From NCBI RefSeq assembly GCF_007988945.1, contig NZ_BJVC01000002.1, positions 664,663 to 728,662 of the forward strand: a stretch of 64,000 bases of DNA. The letters run 5' to 3'. The stretch is from Swaminathania salitolerans. Lineage in GTDB: Bacteria > Pseudomonadota > Alphaproteobacteria > Acetobacterales > Acetobacteraceae. The translations under genes were made by a program, and so were the position numbers. The notes beneath the pieces are model-generated. The model was not told the DNA's origin. It saw only the letters and a program-made list of their open reading frames with translations, and made no database searches. Shown here piece after piece: positions 1 to 13,150 of the stretch. The stretch's first letter is position 1. Each line of letters opens with the position of its first letter.

Positions 1-5
1 TCGCC

Positions 6-1499
6 ATGACGCTCAATCTTACCGCACCGCAATATAATTACTCTGACTTCTCGCCGCGCATCACCGTGATCGGTGTGGGCGGTGGCGGCATGAATGCCGT
101 CAACAACATGATCGAGATGCAGTTGCAGGGCGTCGAGTTCGTCGTGGCCAATACCGATGCGCAGGCACTCGCGGGCTCCCGTGCCGAGAGACGGGTCCAG
201 CTCGGCCCGCATCTGACCCAGGGTCTGGGCGCCGGTGCGAAACCGGAGATCGGCAAGGCTGCGGCCGAAGAGGCTGCCGACGAGATCAGCCGTCACATCG
301 ACGGCGCGCATATGGTGTTCGTTACGGCCGGTATGGGCGGCGGTACGGGAACGGGCGCCGCGCCGGTGATCGCGAAGATGGCGAGGGATCGCAAGATCCT
401 GACGGTTGGCGTCGTGAGCACGCCTTTCGGCTTCGAGGGCGCGCGACGCAAGAAGATCGCCGATGCCGGGATTGCCGAGCTCCAGCAATATGTCGATACG
501 CTGATCGTGATCCCGAACCAGAATCTCTTCCGCATGGCCACCATGCACACGACGCTGCGCGAAGCGTTCAAGATGGCGGACGAAGTCCTTTACATGGGCG
601 TGCGCGGCGTGACGGATCTGATGCTGGCCCCGGGGCTCATCAATCTCGATTTCGCCGATATCCGGACCGTGATGGCCGAGATGGGCAAGGCCATGATGGG
701 AACCGGCGAAGCCGAGGGCGAGGATCGCGCGCTCGAGGCCGCCAATCGCGCCATCTCCAATCCGCTTCTCGACGATTCGTCCATGTCGGGCGCCAAGGGC
801 CTTCTGATCAACATCACCGGCGGTGACGATCTTACCCTTTATGAAGTCGATCAGGCTGCCGAACGCATCAGGCAGGAAGTGGCCGAGGACGCGACGATCA
901 TCTGGGGGTCTGCCATCGATTCCTCTCTCAACGGTCGTATCCGCGTCTCGGTGGTTGCAACCGGAATCGACGGAAGCCGCCCCGTAAAGGCAGAGGAAAC
1001 GGAAGAGCTTCCCGAATCTCCGGTCGAGGACGCACCGGTGGCTCCCGACGGGGCGGAAATCACCCAGGGAGGCACCCAGCCGCCGTTCCAGCCCGCATCG
1101 ACCTATGCCTCGGTTCCGCGTCAGCAGCCTCATTACGCCCTCGATGGCCAGAACCAGGGGAACAATCAGGGCCAGGCGCAGTCTGCCCCTTCTCCGCATT
1201 CGGTTCCGCCTCAGGCCGCCAAGAACGGCTCCGCACCCTCGCCCCGTTCGGGTCTGTTTTCCGACCAGCCCCAGCGTCAGGCACCGGAGCCCCAGAGCCA
1301 GCCGCGCAGCCTGTTCGGTATCGTGACCGGTGCGCTGCGTGGCCGTTCGTCGCAGCCCGCACCTGCCCCTTATGAGGAACAGAGGACGGAGCCCACGGTG
1401 GTCGAGCGCGAGGAGAGCGTCAGAGGCAGCGGTCACGGCTCGGGTCATGAGCCCGGCGACGAAAACGGACTGGATATTCCCGCCTTCCTGCGACGCTAG
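6..1499 (+). CDS. ftsZ: Cell division protein FtsZ
   Basis: Tubulin-like GTPase that polymerises into the cytoplasmic Z ring and recruits the divisome. The 497-residue protein shows the GTP-binding tubulin signature GGGTGTG at residues 111-117 after an N-terminal glycine-rich loop ([10 protein letters not shown], residues 21-30). The conserved GTPase body ends near residue 325. It is followed by a long Pro/Gln/Ser-rich linker of about 160 residues and the conserved C-terminal peptide DIPAFLRR, which in the family binds FtsA and other membrane anchors. The long linker is normal for alphaproteobacteria. The start is only 6 bases into the window, so the usual upstream ftsA/ftsQ cannot be seen. 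lpxC follows in the same direction. Confidence 0.98.
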   Translation: MTLNLTAPQYNYSDFSPRITVIGVGGGGMNAVNNMIEMQLQGVEFVVANTDAQALAGSRAERRVQLGPHLTQGLGAGAKPEIGKAAAEEAADEISRHIDGAHMVFVTAGMGGGTGTGAAPVIAKMARDRKILTVGVVSTPFGFEGARRKKIADAGIAELQQYVDTLIVIPNQNLFRMATMHTTLREAFKMADEVLYMGVRGVTDLMLAPGLINLDFADIRTVMAEMGKAMMGTGEAEGEDRALEAANRAISNPLLDDSSMSGAKGLLINITGGDDLTLYEVDQAAERIRQEVAEDATIIWGSAIDSSLNGRIRVSVVATGIDGSRPVKAEETEELPESPVEDAPVAPDGAEITQGGTQPPFQPASTYASVPRQQPHYALDGQNQGNNQGQAQSAPSPHSVPPQAAKNGSAPSPRSGLFSDQPQRQAPEPQSQPRSLFGIVTGALRGRSSQPAPAPYEEQRTEPTVVEREESVRGSGHGSGHEPGDENGLDIPAFLRR

Positions 1500-1563
1500 G
1501 CATTTGCGGGCAAGACACAGAACGAAACGATTAAAAACGTTTTGAATCATGGCCTTAGCCCGT

Positions 1564-1583
1564 AATGTTTGGCAATAAACATT
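1564..1583. promoter_or_regulatory. Perfect inverted repeat in the ftsZ-lpxC gap
   Basis: AATGTTT and AAACATT face each other across a 6-base spacer. No T-run follows, so it looks more like an operator or an RNA stem in the lpxC leader than a terminator. A TTGACT hexamer resembling a -35 box overlaps its right arm (1582-1587). A second, weaker stem (AAACG with CGTTT) lies about 35 bases upstream. Function is inference. Confidence 0.35.
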
Positions 1584-1669
1584 GACTGGTCGGCGCGCCC
1601 GTTTCCCGGTTACTGCTTTATTCGGATACTGGACTTATAAGACCGGGCAGCAAGGAGCATATATCAGTC

Positions 1670-2692
1670 ATGCAGATCACGGCCGAGATTCCGTACCGCA
1701 CGCCGATCGCTCCTTCCACGCCCTCTTTGCCTGCCAGATCTTCCACAGCCCTTCCGGGACGCGCATCGCGCGCAACCCGGGTGGCAGCCTCTCACCAGAC
1801 CACTCTCAACGAAGCCATCACCTGCGTCGGCACCGGGCTTCACAGCGGCGCCCAGGTCCGCATGACCCTCCATCCAGCCGAGGCAGGACACGGGATCGTG
1901 TTCCGGCGTACCGATTGCGGGGACACGCCCCTCATCCCCGCCCTTTACGACCATGTGGTCGATACGCGGCTCAGCACGGTCATCGCTCATCCCGATGCCC
2001 CGTCCATCCGTGTCGCGACCATCGAGCATCTCATGGCGGCGTTGCACGCCAACCGGGTCGACAACGCGCTGATCGATATCGACGGCCCCGAGACTCCGGT
2101 CCTCGACGGTTCTGCTGCCGAGTTCGATTTCCTGCTCCAATGCGCCGGGTCGCGCGTGCTGGACGCGCCGCGCGCGGTTATCGAGATTCTCCGCCATGTC
2201 GTCGTCGAGGAGGCCAACGGCGCCTTCGCCGAGCTGCGCCCGGCGCGTTCGGGGCTCGCTCTCGCCATGTCCATCGATTTCGATGCCTCCGTGATCGGCC
2301 AGCAGCGTCATGCCATGCCCCTCACGCCGGAGCGTTTCAGGCAGGAGGTGAGCTTCTGCCGCACCTTCGTCGACCGGCAGGAAATCGAGGCCCTCAGAAA
2401 GATCGGCCTTGCCCGGGGAGGCTCTCTGGACAATGCGATCGTCGTCGATGGCGATGGCGTACTCAATCCGTGCGGCCTGCGTCATCCCAAGGAATTCGTC
2501 CGCCACAAGCTGATGGACGCCGTGGGCGATCTCTATCTCGCGGGACACACGCTCCAGGCCGGATTCATGGGACATAAATCGGGTCACGGTCTCAACAACC
2601 GCCTGCTGCGCGCTGTATTCGCCTCGCAGGAGAACTGGCGTCTCGTCGGGACCGACAGGGCCGCCGCACAGACACTGGCCGTGTCGGCCTGA
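1670..2692 (+). CDS. lpxC: UDP-3-O-acyl-N-acetylglucosamine deacetylase LpxC
   Basis: Zinc deacetylase for the committed step of lipid A synthesis in the cytoplasm. The core begins near residue 45 with TTLNEAITCVGTGLHSG. Zinc and active-site signatures are present: EHLMAALHANRVDNALIDI, HKLMDAVGDLYLAGH (His and Asp ligands) and GHKSGHGLNNRLL (catalytic His). The N-terminal 40 residues are a Ser/Pro/Arg-rich extension not typical of the family. The start is nevertheless supported by AAGGAG 12 bases upstream of the ATG; an internal start closer to the core cannot be excluded. At 340 residues it is slightly longer than usual because of this extension. Placement next to ftsZ is conserved in many Gram-negatives. 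Confidence 0.97.
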   Translation: MQITAEIPYRTPIAPSTPSLPARSSTALPGRASRATRVAASHQTTLNEAITCVGTGLHSGAQVRMTLHPAEAGHGIVFRRTDCGDTPLIPALYDHVVDTRLSTVIAHPDAPSIRVATIEHLMAALHANRVDNALIDIDGPETPVLDGSAAEFDFLLQCAGSRVLDAPRAVIEILRHVVVEEANGAFAELRPARSGLALAMSIDFDASVIGQQRHAMPLTPERFRQEVSFCRTFVDRQEIEALRKIGLARGGSLDNAIVVDGDGVLNPCGLRHPKEFVRHKLMDAVGDLYLAGHTLQAGFMGHKSGHGLNNRLLRAVFASQENWRLVGTDRAAAQTLAVSA

Positions 2693-2770
2693 GAAACGAC
2701 GCGCTTACGGGCAGGTCTTCCGCGAATGGCAAGGCATGATATAAGACGCTTCGTCAGTGGAAGAGTCGGC

Positions 2771-3649
2771 ATGCATCAGAACACAGATCCTCACGTAACT
2801 CCTGCGCGCGCAATCCAGCGTATCGGCTGCGCAATGATGGCCAGCAGTTTCCTGTTGCTGAGCGGATGTGCGCTCTTTTCCAACAAGGAACAGCCGAAAA
2901 CCCCCAAGGTGGCGAGCGCCGAAACACTGTACAATTACGGCATCGATGCCCTGCACTCGAAGCGCTATACGCTGGCGAGCGGCGAATTCGAACTGCTCCA
3001 GCAGAATTATCCCTATTCCGGCTATGTCGGAAATGCGGAGCTGATGGAGGGGTACGCATATTATCTCCAGGGCGAATATGCGTTGTCCGTGCAGCAGCTC
3101 GAACGCTATCTTCTCCTGCATCCGACGAGCCCCGACGCAGCCTATGCCTATTATCTGCGCGCGCTCTGCTATTACGAGCAGATCGCCGAGGTCCAGCGCG
3201 ACCAGCAGGGAACCGTCGAGGCCCTGAACGCCCTCGAGGAGGTCGTGACCCGCTTCCCGCAGACGGCCTATGCCCGCGATGCGCAGCTCAAGATCGATCT
3301 CTGCCGCGATCATCTCGCGGGCAAGGAAATGCTGGTCGGGCGCTATTACCAGCAGCAGCATATCTACGAGGCCGCACTCGGACGCTATCAGCGCGTGGTG
3401 CAGGACTTCCAGACGACCAATCACGTGGCCGAGGCGCTCGAACGACTGGTCGAGGTGGATCTCGAACTCGGCCTCGTCGACGAGGCGCGCAAGAATGCCG
3501 CTGTTCTCGGATATAACTATCCCGACAGCCAGTGGTATCGTTACAGCTACAATATCCTCCGCAATCACGGCCTCCTGCCCGATCACAGCGTCAAGCCCAC
3601 CTCGAAGCAACGGGGATTTTTCGGGCGCATGTGGCACGCCGTTTTCTGA
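2771..3649 (+). CDS. bamD: Outer-membrane assembly lipoprotein BamD
   Basis: Essential lipoprotein of the BAM complex (ComL/YfiO family), which folds beta-barrel proteins into the outer membrane. The protein has a lipoprotein signal ending in LLLSGC, so the mature N-terminal Cys would be lipidated. TPR-like helical repeats follow (YNYGIDALHSKRY, GYAYYLQGEYALSVQQLERY, RYYQQQHIYEAALGRYQRVV). The ATG at 2771 is chosen because GGAAGAG ends 5 bases upstream; an in-frame ATG at 2726 gives an extension with no signal-peptide character. About 292 residues, normal for the family. It sits between lpxC and recN, an arrangement common in alphaproteobacteria. Confidence 0.95.
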   Translation: MHQNTDPHVTPARAIQRIGCAMMASSFLLLSGCALFSNKEQPKTPKVASAETLYNYGIDALHSKRYTLASGEFELLQQNYPYSGYVGNAELMEGYAYYLQGEYALSVQQLERYLLLHPTSPDAAYAYYLRALCYYEQIAEVQRDQQGTVEALNALEEVVTRFPQTAYARDAQLKIDLCRDHLAGKEMLVGRYYQQQHIYEAALGRYQRVVQDFQTTNHVAEALERLVEVDLELGLVDEARKNAAVLGYNYPDSQWYRYSYNILRNHGLLPDHSVKPTSKQRGFFGRMWHAVF

Positions 3650-3665
3650 GCGTTCCGACGCTTTT
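3649..3665 (+). terminator. Short hairpin with T-run after bamD
   Basis: AGCGT-TCCG-ACGCT is followed by TTT, and the hairpin overlaps the last base of the bamD stop codon. Its form fits an intrinsic terminator, but the stem is only 5 pairs, so read-through into recN is plausible. Confidence 0.4.
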
Positions 3666-3727
3666 CCGCCGGAGCGCCGGAGCGCGCCCGGCGTAATCTC
3701 CGGCCGGACCCTGCAGGACCCCAGATC

Positions 3728-7506
<3,779 letters not shown>

Positions 7507-7713
7507 CGACCCCAACCCGGGAGACACCGGATCCGCAGCCGGAACATGCCCGATCGGAACCTGCCCGTTCCGGGGCCGGGCGCATCGCTCCGGCGCGGCG
7601 GGTTCACGGAAATGCCGCAGCGCGACCAGGGTATCCGGTCGGGAATACTGGCGCAGCGGAGATGAGGCGACTACAAGAAGGGCAATGAGCCTCTCTTTTC
7701 TTCTCCATCCGGG

Positions 7714-9072
7714 ATGTCCGCGATGACATTGCTGCTTCTCGGGCTGGTTGCCATGGTGGCGGCCATCGCCGTCTCCATCCTGATATCGCTTTCCGAAATC
7801 TCTTTCGCCGCGGCGCGCGATATCCGGCTCCGGGCTCTGGCGGAGCAGGGAGACAGCCGCGCAAGCGCCTTCCTCAGGCTGCGCCGCAACAGCGGTCAGG
7901 TCATTACCGTTCTCCAGATCTGCCTCAACGCGGTCGGCATTCTTGGCGGCGTGATCTCGAGCGAGCTGCTCACCCCGGCCTTTACCCATGCCCTGATCGA
8001 AGCGGGGCTCGCCCCCGCGATTGCAGGCAAGACGGCGGCGGCTCTCGCCTTTATCGTCGTCACCGGGCTGTTCGTGCTCTTCGCCGATCTGCTGCCCAAG
8101 CGTATCGCCCTGAACAATCCCGATCGCGTGGCCCTGCGCGTGGCCTGGTTTCTTTCGGCGGCGCTGCGTCTTCTCTATCCGGTCGTCTGGATCTTCTCGA
8201 TCGTGTCCGACTGGCTCCTGTCCCTCCTGCGCATTCCCGCGGCCTCGACGGTCGAACCCGTCACGCCTGAGGATCTGAATGCGATGCTCGCCGCGGGAAC
8301 GGCATCGGGCGTGCTGCAGGAGAAGGAGCATCAGCTCATCCAGAACGTTCTGGCGCTTCAGGATCGCTCCGTCACCTCCGCCATGACCCCACGCGACGAG
8401 ATCGTCTATCTGGACATGCAGGAGAGCCTCGACTCCCAGCGGGACAAGGTGAGGATACGCCCCTATTCCCGATATCCGCTCTGCGATGGCGGGCTGGATC
8501 ACGTCATCGGCTCGATCCGCGCCGAGGATGTGCTCGTTGCCGTGGTGGACGAAGTTCCCCCCGATGCCGATCCGAGCCAGCCGATAAGCAGCCAGATCTT
8601 CCGTATGCGGCGGGACGTGCTCTCCCTGCCCGACACGCTCAATCTCTGGGATACGCTCGCGCAGTTCGACACCCATGGCGCGGGCTTCGCGCTCATCGTC
8701 AACGAATACGGTCTCGTCGTCGGGCTGATCACCTTCAAGGACATCATGGGCGCCCTGATGGACGGGCTGGCAAGCCCCTTCGAGGAGCAGGCCATCGTTC
8801 GTCGCGATGCCAATTCCTGGCTGATCGACGGTGCGGCGCCCATTGGCGATGTGACCCGCGAGCTCGATATCGCCCTCGATGCGGACAGGGACCTGTTTCA
8901 CACGATCGGAGGTTTCGTCATGCATCGTCTGCGTCGCATGGCACGCAAGGCCGATCGCGTGGAGGCGGCCGGCTACCGTTTCGAGGTGGTCGATGTCGAC
9001 GGCTTCCGGATCAACCAGCTTCTCGTCTCGCGCCTGCCCGGGACGGTCGGCGAGAAAATTCCCGGGCCGTAA
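7714..9072 (+). CDS. CNNM/CorC-type membrane protein with CBS domains (hemolysin-like)
   Basis: Member of the DUF21-CBS-CorC_HlyC family (also called UPF0053). Relatives are linked to magnesium and cobalt efflux, but the substrate is not established for most bacterial members. The N-terminal DUF21 region has three to four hydrophobic segments, the first at residues 4-25. A paired CBS region follows (DRSVTSAMTPRDEIVYLD and the segment around VNEYGLVVGLITFKDIMGAL). The CorC_HlyC domain closes the protein (IDGAAPIGDVTREL to the end). 452 residues is normal. A second ATG lies three codons downstream. The 207-base gap before it holds no gene or clear signal that I can see. Confidence 0.88.
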   Translation: MSAMTLLLLGLVAMVAAIAVSILISLSEISFAAARDIRLRALAEQGDSRASAFLRLRRNSGQVITVLQICLNAVGILGGVISSELLTPAFTHALIEAGLAPAIAGKTAAALAFIVVTGLFVLFADLLPKRIALNNPDRVALRVAWFLSAALRLLYPVVWIFSIVSDWLLSLLRIPAASTVEPVTPEDLNAMLAAGTASGVLQEKEHQLIQNVLALQDRSVTSAMTPRDEIVYLDMQESLDSQRDKVRIRPYSRYPLCDGGLDHVIGSIRAEDVLVAVVDEVPPDADPSQPISSQIFRMRRDVLSLPDTLNLWDTLAQFDTHGAGFALIVNEYGLVVGLITFKDIMGALMDGLASPFEEQAIVRRDANSWLIDGAAPIGDVTRELDIALDADRDLFHTIGGFVMHRLRRMARKADRVEAAGYRFEVVDVDGFRINQLLVSRLPGTVGEKIPGP

Positions 9073-9191
9073 CTGACAAAACGTTACTCTCCCGCCCTGC
9101 CATCAACCTTTCCTTGACCTTTCGGCCCCGCCCGGCGTTCCTGTGACGATCACGCGAAACCGGATGGAGCGGAATGACGGAAGGGGTGCAA

Positions 9192-11255
9192 ATGCGCGCG
9201 CGCTGGTGGCCGCTGCCGAGCGATCTGCCGGCCCCCCCTTTCCAGCCGGGATGGATCGGTTTTTCGCTGCGTACCTGGGCTGCGGTCTGTCTCGCTCTCG
9301 CCACGGCCTTCTGGTCCCAGCTCGACTCTCCTGCCGGGGCGGCCGTCACGGTCATGATCATCGCCCAGCCCCTCAGGGGGCAGGCGCTCTCCAAGGCGAT
9401 GTACCGCCTCATCGGGACGGCGCTCGGTGTCGCGGTGTCCATTGTCCTGATCGCGACCTTCAGCCAGGATCGGGGCATGTTGCTCGGGGGCTGTGCGCTC
9501 TGGCTCGCAGGCTGCACCTATGTCGGCACGCTCGAGCGGCATTTCCGCTCCTATGGCGCGCTGCTCGCCGGATATACGGTCGGACTGGTCGCCATCAATG
9601 TCATCGATACGCCCCAGACGGTTTTCGATGTTGCCCTCTCACGCGCGAGCTGCGTGGCCATCGGCATCGCTTCGGTCGCTCTGGTGAACATGCTCACCGG
9701 CTCGCCCAGGGCGTGGCAGAAACTTGCGGATAATCTCGAGGCAAAGGCGGGCAAGGTCAGACAGCTCGGTCGCAAGGCGATGGAGGGCGCTGCCATCGCC
9801 GATGCCATGGAGACGACGGCGCTTGCCAGCGAGGTCCTCTCGCTTTCCGCCCAGATCAGTTACGCACGCACCGAAATCGACCGGAGCACGCGCCGCATGG
9901 CGGGCGCGAGACTTGCAATCATCGGCATGCTGACCGTGCTCGGGGCGAGCCGGTCTCTTGCCCATATTCTCCGGAACAAAGCCGTATCCGGTCTCGCCAG
10001 ACGCCATGTTCTCGCCTGGCACGAAAAGCGTGACGAAGGATTCGACCGGTTCGAAACCGTCCGCTCCGTGCTCGAACGGATGCGCGAAGAAGATCCCGCC
10101 TATCGTCTGACGCCCGTGGACGCCCATTATCTGGAACGCGCTGCGGTGATGCTCAGCAATCGTCTGCATATCAGCACAGGCACGAGGACGCTCCAGCACG
10201 CGACCCCGGCTGGAAAAGCGCTCAGGCTCGCCCGTATCGCGCAGCATCCCGACCATGTCGCGGCCTTCGTCAATGCGATGCGGGTCCTGATCGGGTTCTC
10301 GATCACGGCGGGTCTGTGTATCGCCTGTGGCCTTCCGGCCTCGATGACCGCTTTGTCGCAGGCGGCGCTGATCCTGACGCTTGCCTCGACCTCGGCCGAT
10401 ACGTCGCAATTCGGCATGGGGGCAATTCTCGGACTTTCCCTCGCAGTGGGCGTCGCTATCGGCATGAATTACTGGGTCCTGCCCTATGTCGCGGCCTTCG
10501 GCGCCCTTTCCCTCGTCTTTCTGCCCCACACGGTCTTTGCGTGCCTCATGCTCATGAACGCGCGCACGAGCGCGATGGGCTTCAATTACGGGGCGTTCTT
10601 TCCGGTCATTCTGGGTCTCGGCAATCATCACGAATACGATCCGTCCGCGTTCATCTCCAGAAACCTTTTCTATCTCCTCTCGGGGGTGGTCTCCTTCGTC
10701 ATCCTCGTTCTCCTGTTTCCACCCACACCCGCGCATAGGCGGTTTCGTATCGCCGCCGCCATCGGCCGGGATTTCGAGAGACAGATGGAAGGAAAGGGCC
10801 TGCCCGCCGGCGCCACGCTTCTGACGCGCAAATATGACCGTCTGACCCAGCTTCTCGACTGGACCAACCGGCTCAGATCGGGGCGCCCCGTCAATCGCCA
10901 TGTCTTCGACCGGCTGGTCATGCTGGAAGATCTCACTTCCACCCTGGCGCGGCTCCACCATTATCTCGATCAGGCACGCGACTGCCCGGAGCTCGCATCG
11001 CTTTCGGACCAGGCAAGCCGCGTCATGAAGACGGCGTCGCTCGACGCGCTGCAGGAGACCCTCGCCCGGTTCGCCTCCCGTTTTCTTGCCCGGGCAGACG
11101 AAGCCCCGCCACAGGCATGCGCCGTTGCCGTTCTCTGCGCGGGGAGCCTGGAGGCAGTTCGCGAGACGCTCGGCGAGAACCGTTCGACCCTGCGTCATTT
11201 CGGGCTGGCCCGGCCCCGCTGGGCGAACCGGGCCGGCCGGGAGACGCAGGGATGA
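9192..11255 (+). CDS. FUSC-family aromatic acid/efflux transporter (AaeB-like)
   Basis: Large inner-membrane protein of the fusaric-acid-resistance (FUSC) family. Two hydrophobic blocks, at about residues 20-165 and 370-520, flank a soluble middle and tail, the typical duplicated FUSC layout. It would be the inner-membrane pump of a tripartite efflux system working with the DUF1656 and HlyD proteins just downstream. The ATG at 9192 is preferred because GGAAGGGG ends 5 bases before it; an in-frame ATG at 9174 adds six residues. Its stop overlaps the DUF1656 start by four bases (ATGA). The substrate cannot be read from sequence; weak organic or aromatic acids are typical of the family. Confidence 0.9.
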   Translation: MRARWWPLPSDLPAPPFQPGWIGFSLRTWAAVCLALATAFWSQLDSPAGAAVTVMIIAQPLRGQALSKAMYRLIGTALGVAVSIVLIATFSQDRGMLLGGCALWLAGCTYVGTLERHFRSYGALLAGYTVGLVAINVIDTPQTVFDVALSRASCVAIGIASVALVNMLTGSPRAWQKLADNLEAKAGKVRQLGRKAMEGAAIADAMETTALASEVLSLSAQISYARTEIDRSTRRMAGARLAIIGMLTVLGASRSLAHILRNKAVSGLARRHVLAWHEKRDEGFDRFETVRSVLERMREEDPAYRLTPVDAHYLERAAVMLSNRLHISTGTRTLQHATPAGKALRLARIAQHPDHVAAFVNAMRVLIGFSITAGLCIACGLPASMTALSQAALILTLASTSADTSQFGMGAILGLSLAVGVAIGMNYWVLPYVAAFGALSLVFLPHTVFACLMLMNARTSAMGFNYGAFFPVILGLGNHHEYDPSAFISRNLFYLLSGVVSFVILVLLFPPTPAHRRFRIAAAIGRDFERQMEGKGLPAGATLLTRKYDRLTQLLDWTNRLRSGRPVNRHVFDRLVMLEDLTSTLARLHHYLDQARDCPELASLSDQASRVMKTASLDALQETLARFASRFLARADEAPPQACAVAVLCAGSLEAVRETLGENRSTLRHFGLARPRWANRAGRETQG

Positions 11256-11446
11256 GTAATGTCATCGATATCGAGGGCGTTCTGATCTCGGCCTTCGTCG
11301 CCAATCTGTTTCTCGCGCTCCTGACCCTGGCCGTGATCCGGTGGAGCTTCGGCCGGCTCGATCTCTGGCGCTTCTTCTGGAATCCGCCGCTCGCGCAATT
11401 CGGCCTTCTGGTCTGCCTGCTCGGTCTGTACACCTGGTTGTTGTGA
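11252..11446 (+). CDS. DUF1656 small membrane protein
   Basis: A 64-residue protein starting MSNVIDIEGVLISAFVANL with two predicted membrane helices (about residues 8-30 and 42-63). It belongs to the DUF1656 family, nearly always encoded between a FUSC transporter and an HlyD-type adaptor, as here. The start overlaps the FUSC stop (ATGA), and a longer open frame upstream in the same frame lies inside the FUSC gene and is not credible. Its role in the pump is unproven. The next gene opens right after its TGA in the same reading frame. Confidence 0.88.
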   Translation: MSNVIDIEGVLISAFVANLFLALLTLAVIRWSFGRLDLWRFFWNPPLAQFGLLVCLLGLYTWLL

Positions 11447-11458
11447 AAGAACCCCGTC

Positions 11459-12406
11459 TTGCTCGCTCGCGCTTCGCGTTTCATCCGGTTACTGATCACG
11501 CTCTCCGTTCTGCTGGTGGCGGGCGTCGTCATCGTGATTCTCTGGGATTACTACACCGCCGCACCATGGACCCGTAACGGGCAGGTGCGTGCCCAGGTGG
11601 TGAACATGGCGCCCCGGGTTACCGGCGAAATCGTCTCGGTGCGCGTGCATGACAACCAGTTCGTCCATCGTGGCGACGTGCTGTATGTGATCGATCCGTT
11701 CGACTTCAATGTCCGTGTGGCCTCGGCGGAGGCAACCGTCGCCGAGCGCAAGGCCGATCTCGACTTCCGCACCTCCCAGTTCCGCAGGCGACGGGCGATC
11801 CCCGGCGTTGCGGTATCGGGAGAGGAAAAGCAGCAATACGAGGCCGCCGCGGCACAGGCAAAAGCCCAGTTCGACGCAGCAAAGGCAGAGCTGCGTCAGG
11901 CGCGCATCAACCTGCAGCGCACGGTCGTGCGGAGCTCTCTGGATGGATATGTCACCAATCTGATGATGCGCCCGGGCGATTTCGCAACCGCAGGCCACGT
12001 CAACATCCAGATCATCGACTCCGCTTCCTACTGGGTCGATGGCTATTTCGAGGAAACGAAGGTCCATAATATCGAGGTCGGCGACAGGGTCCGCATGGAT
12101 CTCATGGGCGCACACACCCCGATCTTCGGTCATGTCGAGAGCATCACCCGCGGTATCTCGAGCATGAATGCCTCGACCGCGACACAGGGCCTGCCTTCAG
12201 TGGACCCCGTCTATACCTGGGTCCGGCTGGCGCAGCGTATTCCGGTACGGGTCCATATCGACACCCTGCCTCCCTCGGTTCACCTTGCGGCTGGCATGAC
12301 GGCGACGGTCACGATAGTCTCCGAAAATGGCCATCGCAGGCATATGTCAGCCGGAGAAGCCCTGCATCATTTCGGCGACGACATGGCGCATGTGTTCGGT
12401 CACTGA
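11459..12406 (+). CDS. HlyD-family membrane fusion protein (AaeA/EmrA-like)
   Basis: Periplasmic adaptor that joins the FUSC pump to an outer-membrane channel. One N-terminal anchor helix (residues 9-31) is followed by the biotinyl-lipoyl half motif NMAPRVTGEIVSVRVHDNQF, a coiled-coil hairpin rich in Ala/Gln/Glu (about residues 80-155), and the second half VRSSLDGYVTNLMMRPGDF. The only reasonable start is TTG at 11459, as the frame is closed by the DUF1656 stop just upstream; GAAAG lies about 10 bases before it. 315 residues fits AaeA-type proteins. No TolC-like gene is nearby, so the channel must be encoded elsewhere. Confidence 0.92.
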   Translation: MLARASRFIRLLITLSVLLVAGVVIVILWDYYTAAPWTRNGQVRAQVVNMAPRVTGEIVSVRVHDNQFVHRGDVLYVIDPFDFNVRVASAEATVAERKADLDFRTSQFRRRRAIPGVAVSGEEKQQYEAAAAQAKAQFDAAKAELRQARINLQRTVVRSSLDGYVTNLMMRPGDFATAGHVNIQIIDSASYWVDGYFEETKVHNIEVGDRVRMDLMGAHTPIFGHVESITRGISSMNASTATQGLPSVDPVYTWVRLAQRIPVRVHIDTLPPSVHLAAGMTATVTIVSENGHRRHMSAGEALHHFGDDMAHVFGH

Positions 12407-12426
12407 TCCATCGTCGAGGCGTCACC

Positions 12427-12443
12427 GGGCCACCACCGGGCCC
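12427..12443 (+). terminator. GC-rich hairpin after the efflux operon
   Basis: GGGCC and GGCCC pair across a short loop about 20 bases past the HlyD stop, followed by a pyrimidine-rich stretch. Shape and place fit a terminator; there is no clear T-run. Confidence 0.3.
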
Positions 12444-12483
12444 TTCCTGTCACTCTCCTCCCGCCCTTCTTCCGGAGCCGTTC

Positions 12484-13056
12484 TTGACCGATCTTTCCCG
12501 CGTTGCGCTCCTCGTCATCGATGTCCAGAACGATTTCCTGCCCGGGGGCGCCCTCGCCATCCCCGACGCTGACTCGATCCTCGCCCCCGTCAACGCGCTC
12601 ATGGCCTTGCCCTTTGCCGCAATCGTCGCCAGCCGCGACTGGCATCCCCCGCTTCATGTCTCGTTCCAGCCCGAAGGCGGCCCCTGGCCCGTGCATTGCG
12701 TTGCAGGCACGAAAGGCGCCGCCTTCCCTCCCGCGCTGGAGCGGAGCCGGCTGACCCATATCGTGCACAAGGGCCTCGATCCGCAGTGCGATTCCTATTC
12801 GGCGTTCTTCGACAATGCCCGCCGCCACCGGACCGGCCTCGAGGGCTTGCTGCGCGATCTGGACATCACGCGGGTGGTTCTGTGCGGACTGGCGCTGGAT
12901 GTCTGTGTCGCCGCCACCGCAATGGACGCGGTCGGATGCGGCTTCGGGGCGTCCATCGTCCTTCCCGCCTGCCGGGCCGTCCGACCGGATACCGGGGCCT
13001 GCCTGTCCATGCTCCGGAAGCACGGAATCGGACTCGGGACGACCCTCGCGCCCTGA
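12484..13056 (+). CDS. pncA: Nicotinamidase PncA
   Basis: Isochorismatase-fold amidase that converts nicotinamide to nicotinic acid for NAD salvage. The catalytic triad is visible: Asp in DVQNDFLPGG, Lys in VHKGLD and Cys in GLALDVCVAATAMD. The metal-site DWHP segment (SRDWHPPLHVSF) is also present. The start is TTG, supported by GGAG ending six bases upstream; no ATG exists close to the conserved N-terminus. 190 residues is slightly short but complete. It stands alone between the efflux operon and the PepSY gene. Confidence 0.94.
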   Translation: MTDLSRVALLVIDVQNDFLPGGALAIPDADSILAPVNALMALPFAAIVASRDWHPPLHVSFQPEGGPWPVHCVAGTKGAAFPPALERSRLTHIVHKGLDPQCDSYSAFFDNARRHRTGLEGLLRDLDITRVVLCGLALDVCVAATAMDAVGCGFGASIVLPACRAVRPDTGACLSMLRKHGIGLGTTLAP

Positions 13057-13150
13057 TCGACCGCGCCCGGCAAGAGGGGCGCGTCGACATGGGCTGGACA
13101 TCGGAAGCAACGCACCCGGAACGGTGCATCGAAGCTGCGGGATTCTTTTC

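Noticed and set aside
12815..13150. N-terminal extension of the PepSY-type protein
   Set aside because: The frame is open back into pncA, but these codons are the out-of-phase reading of pncA and encode no conserved sequence.
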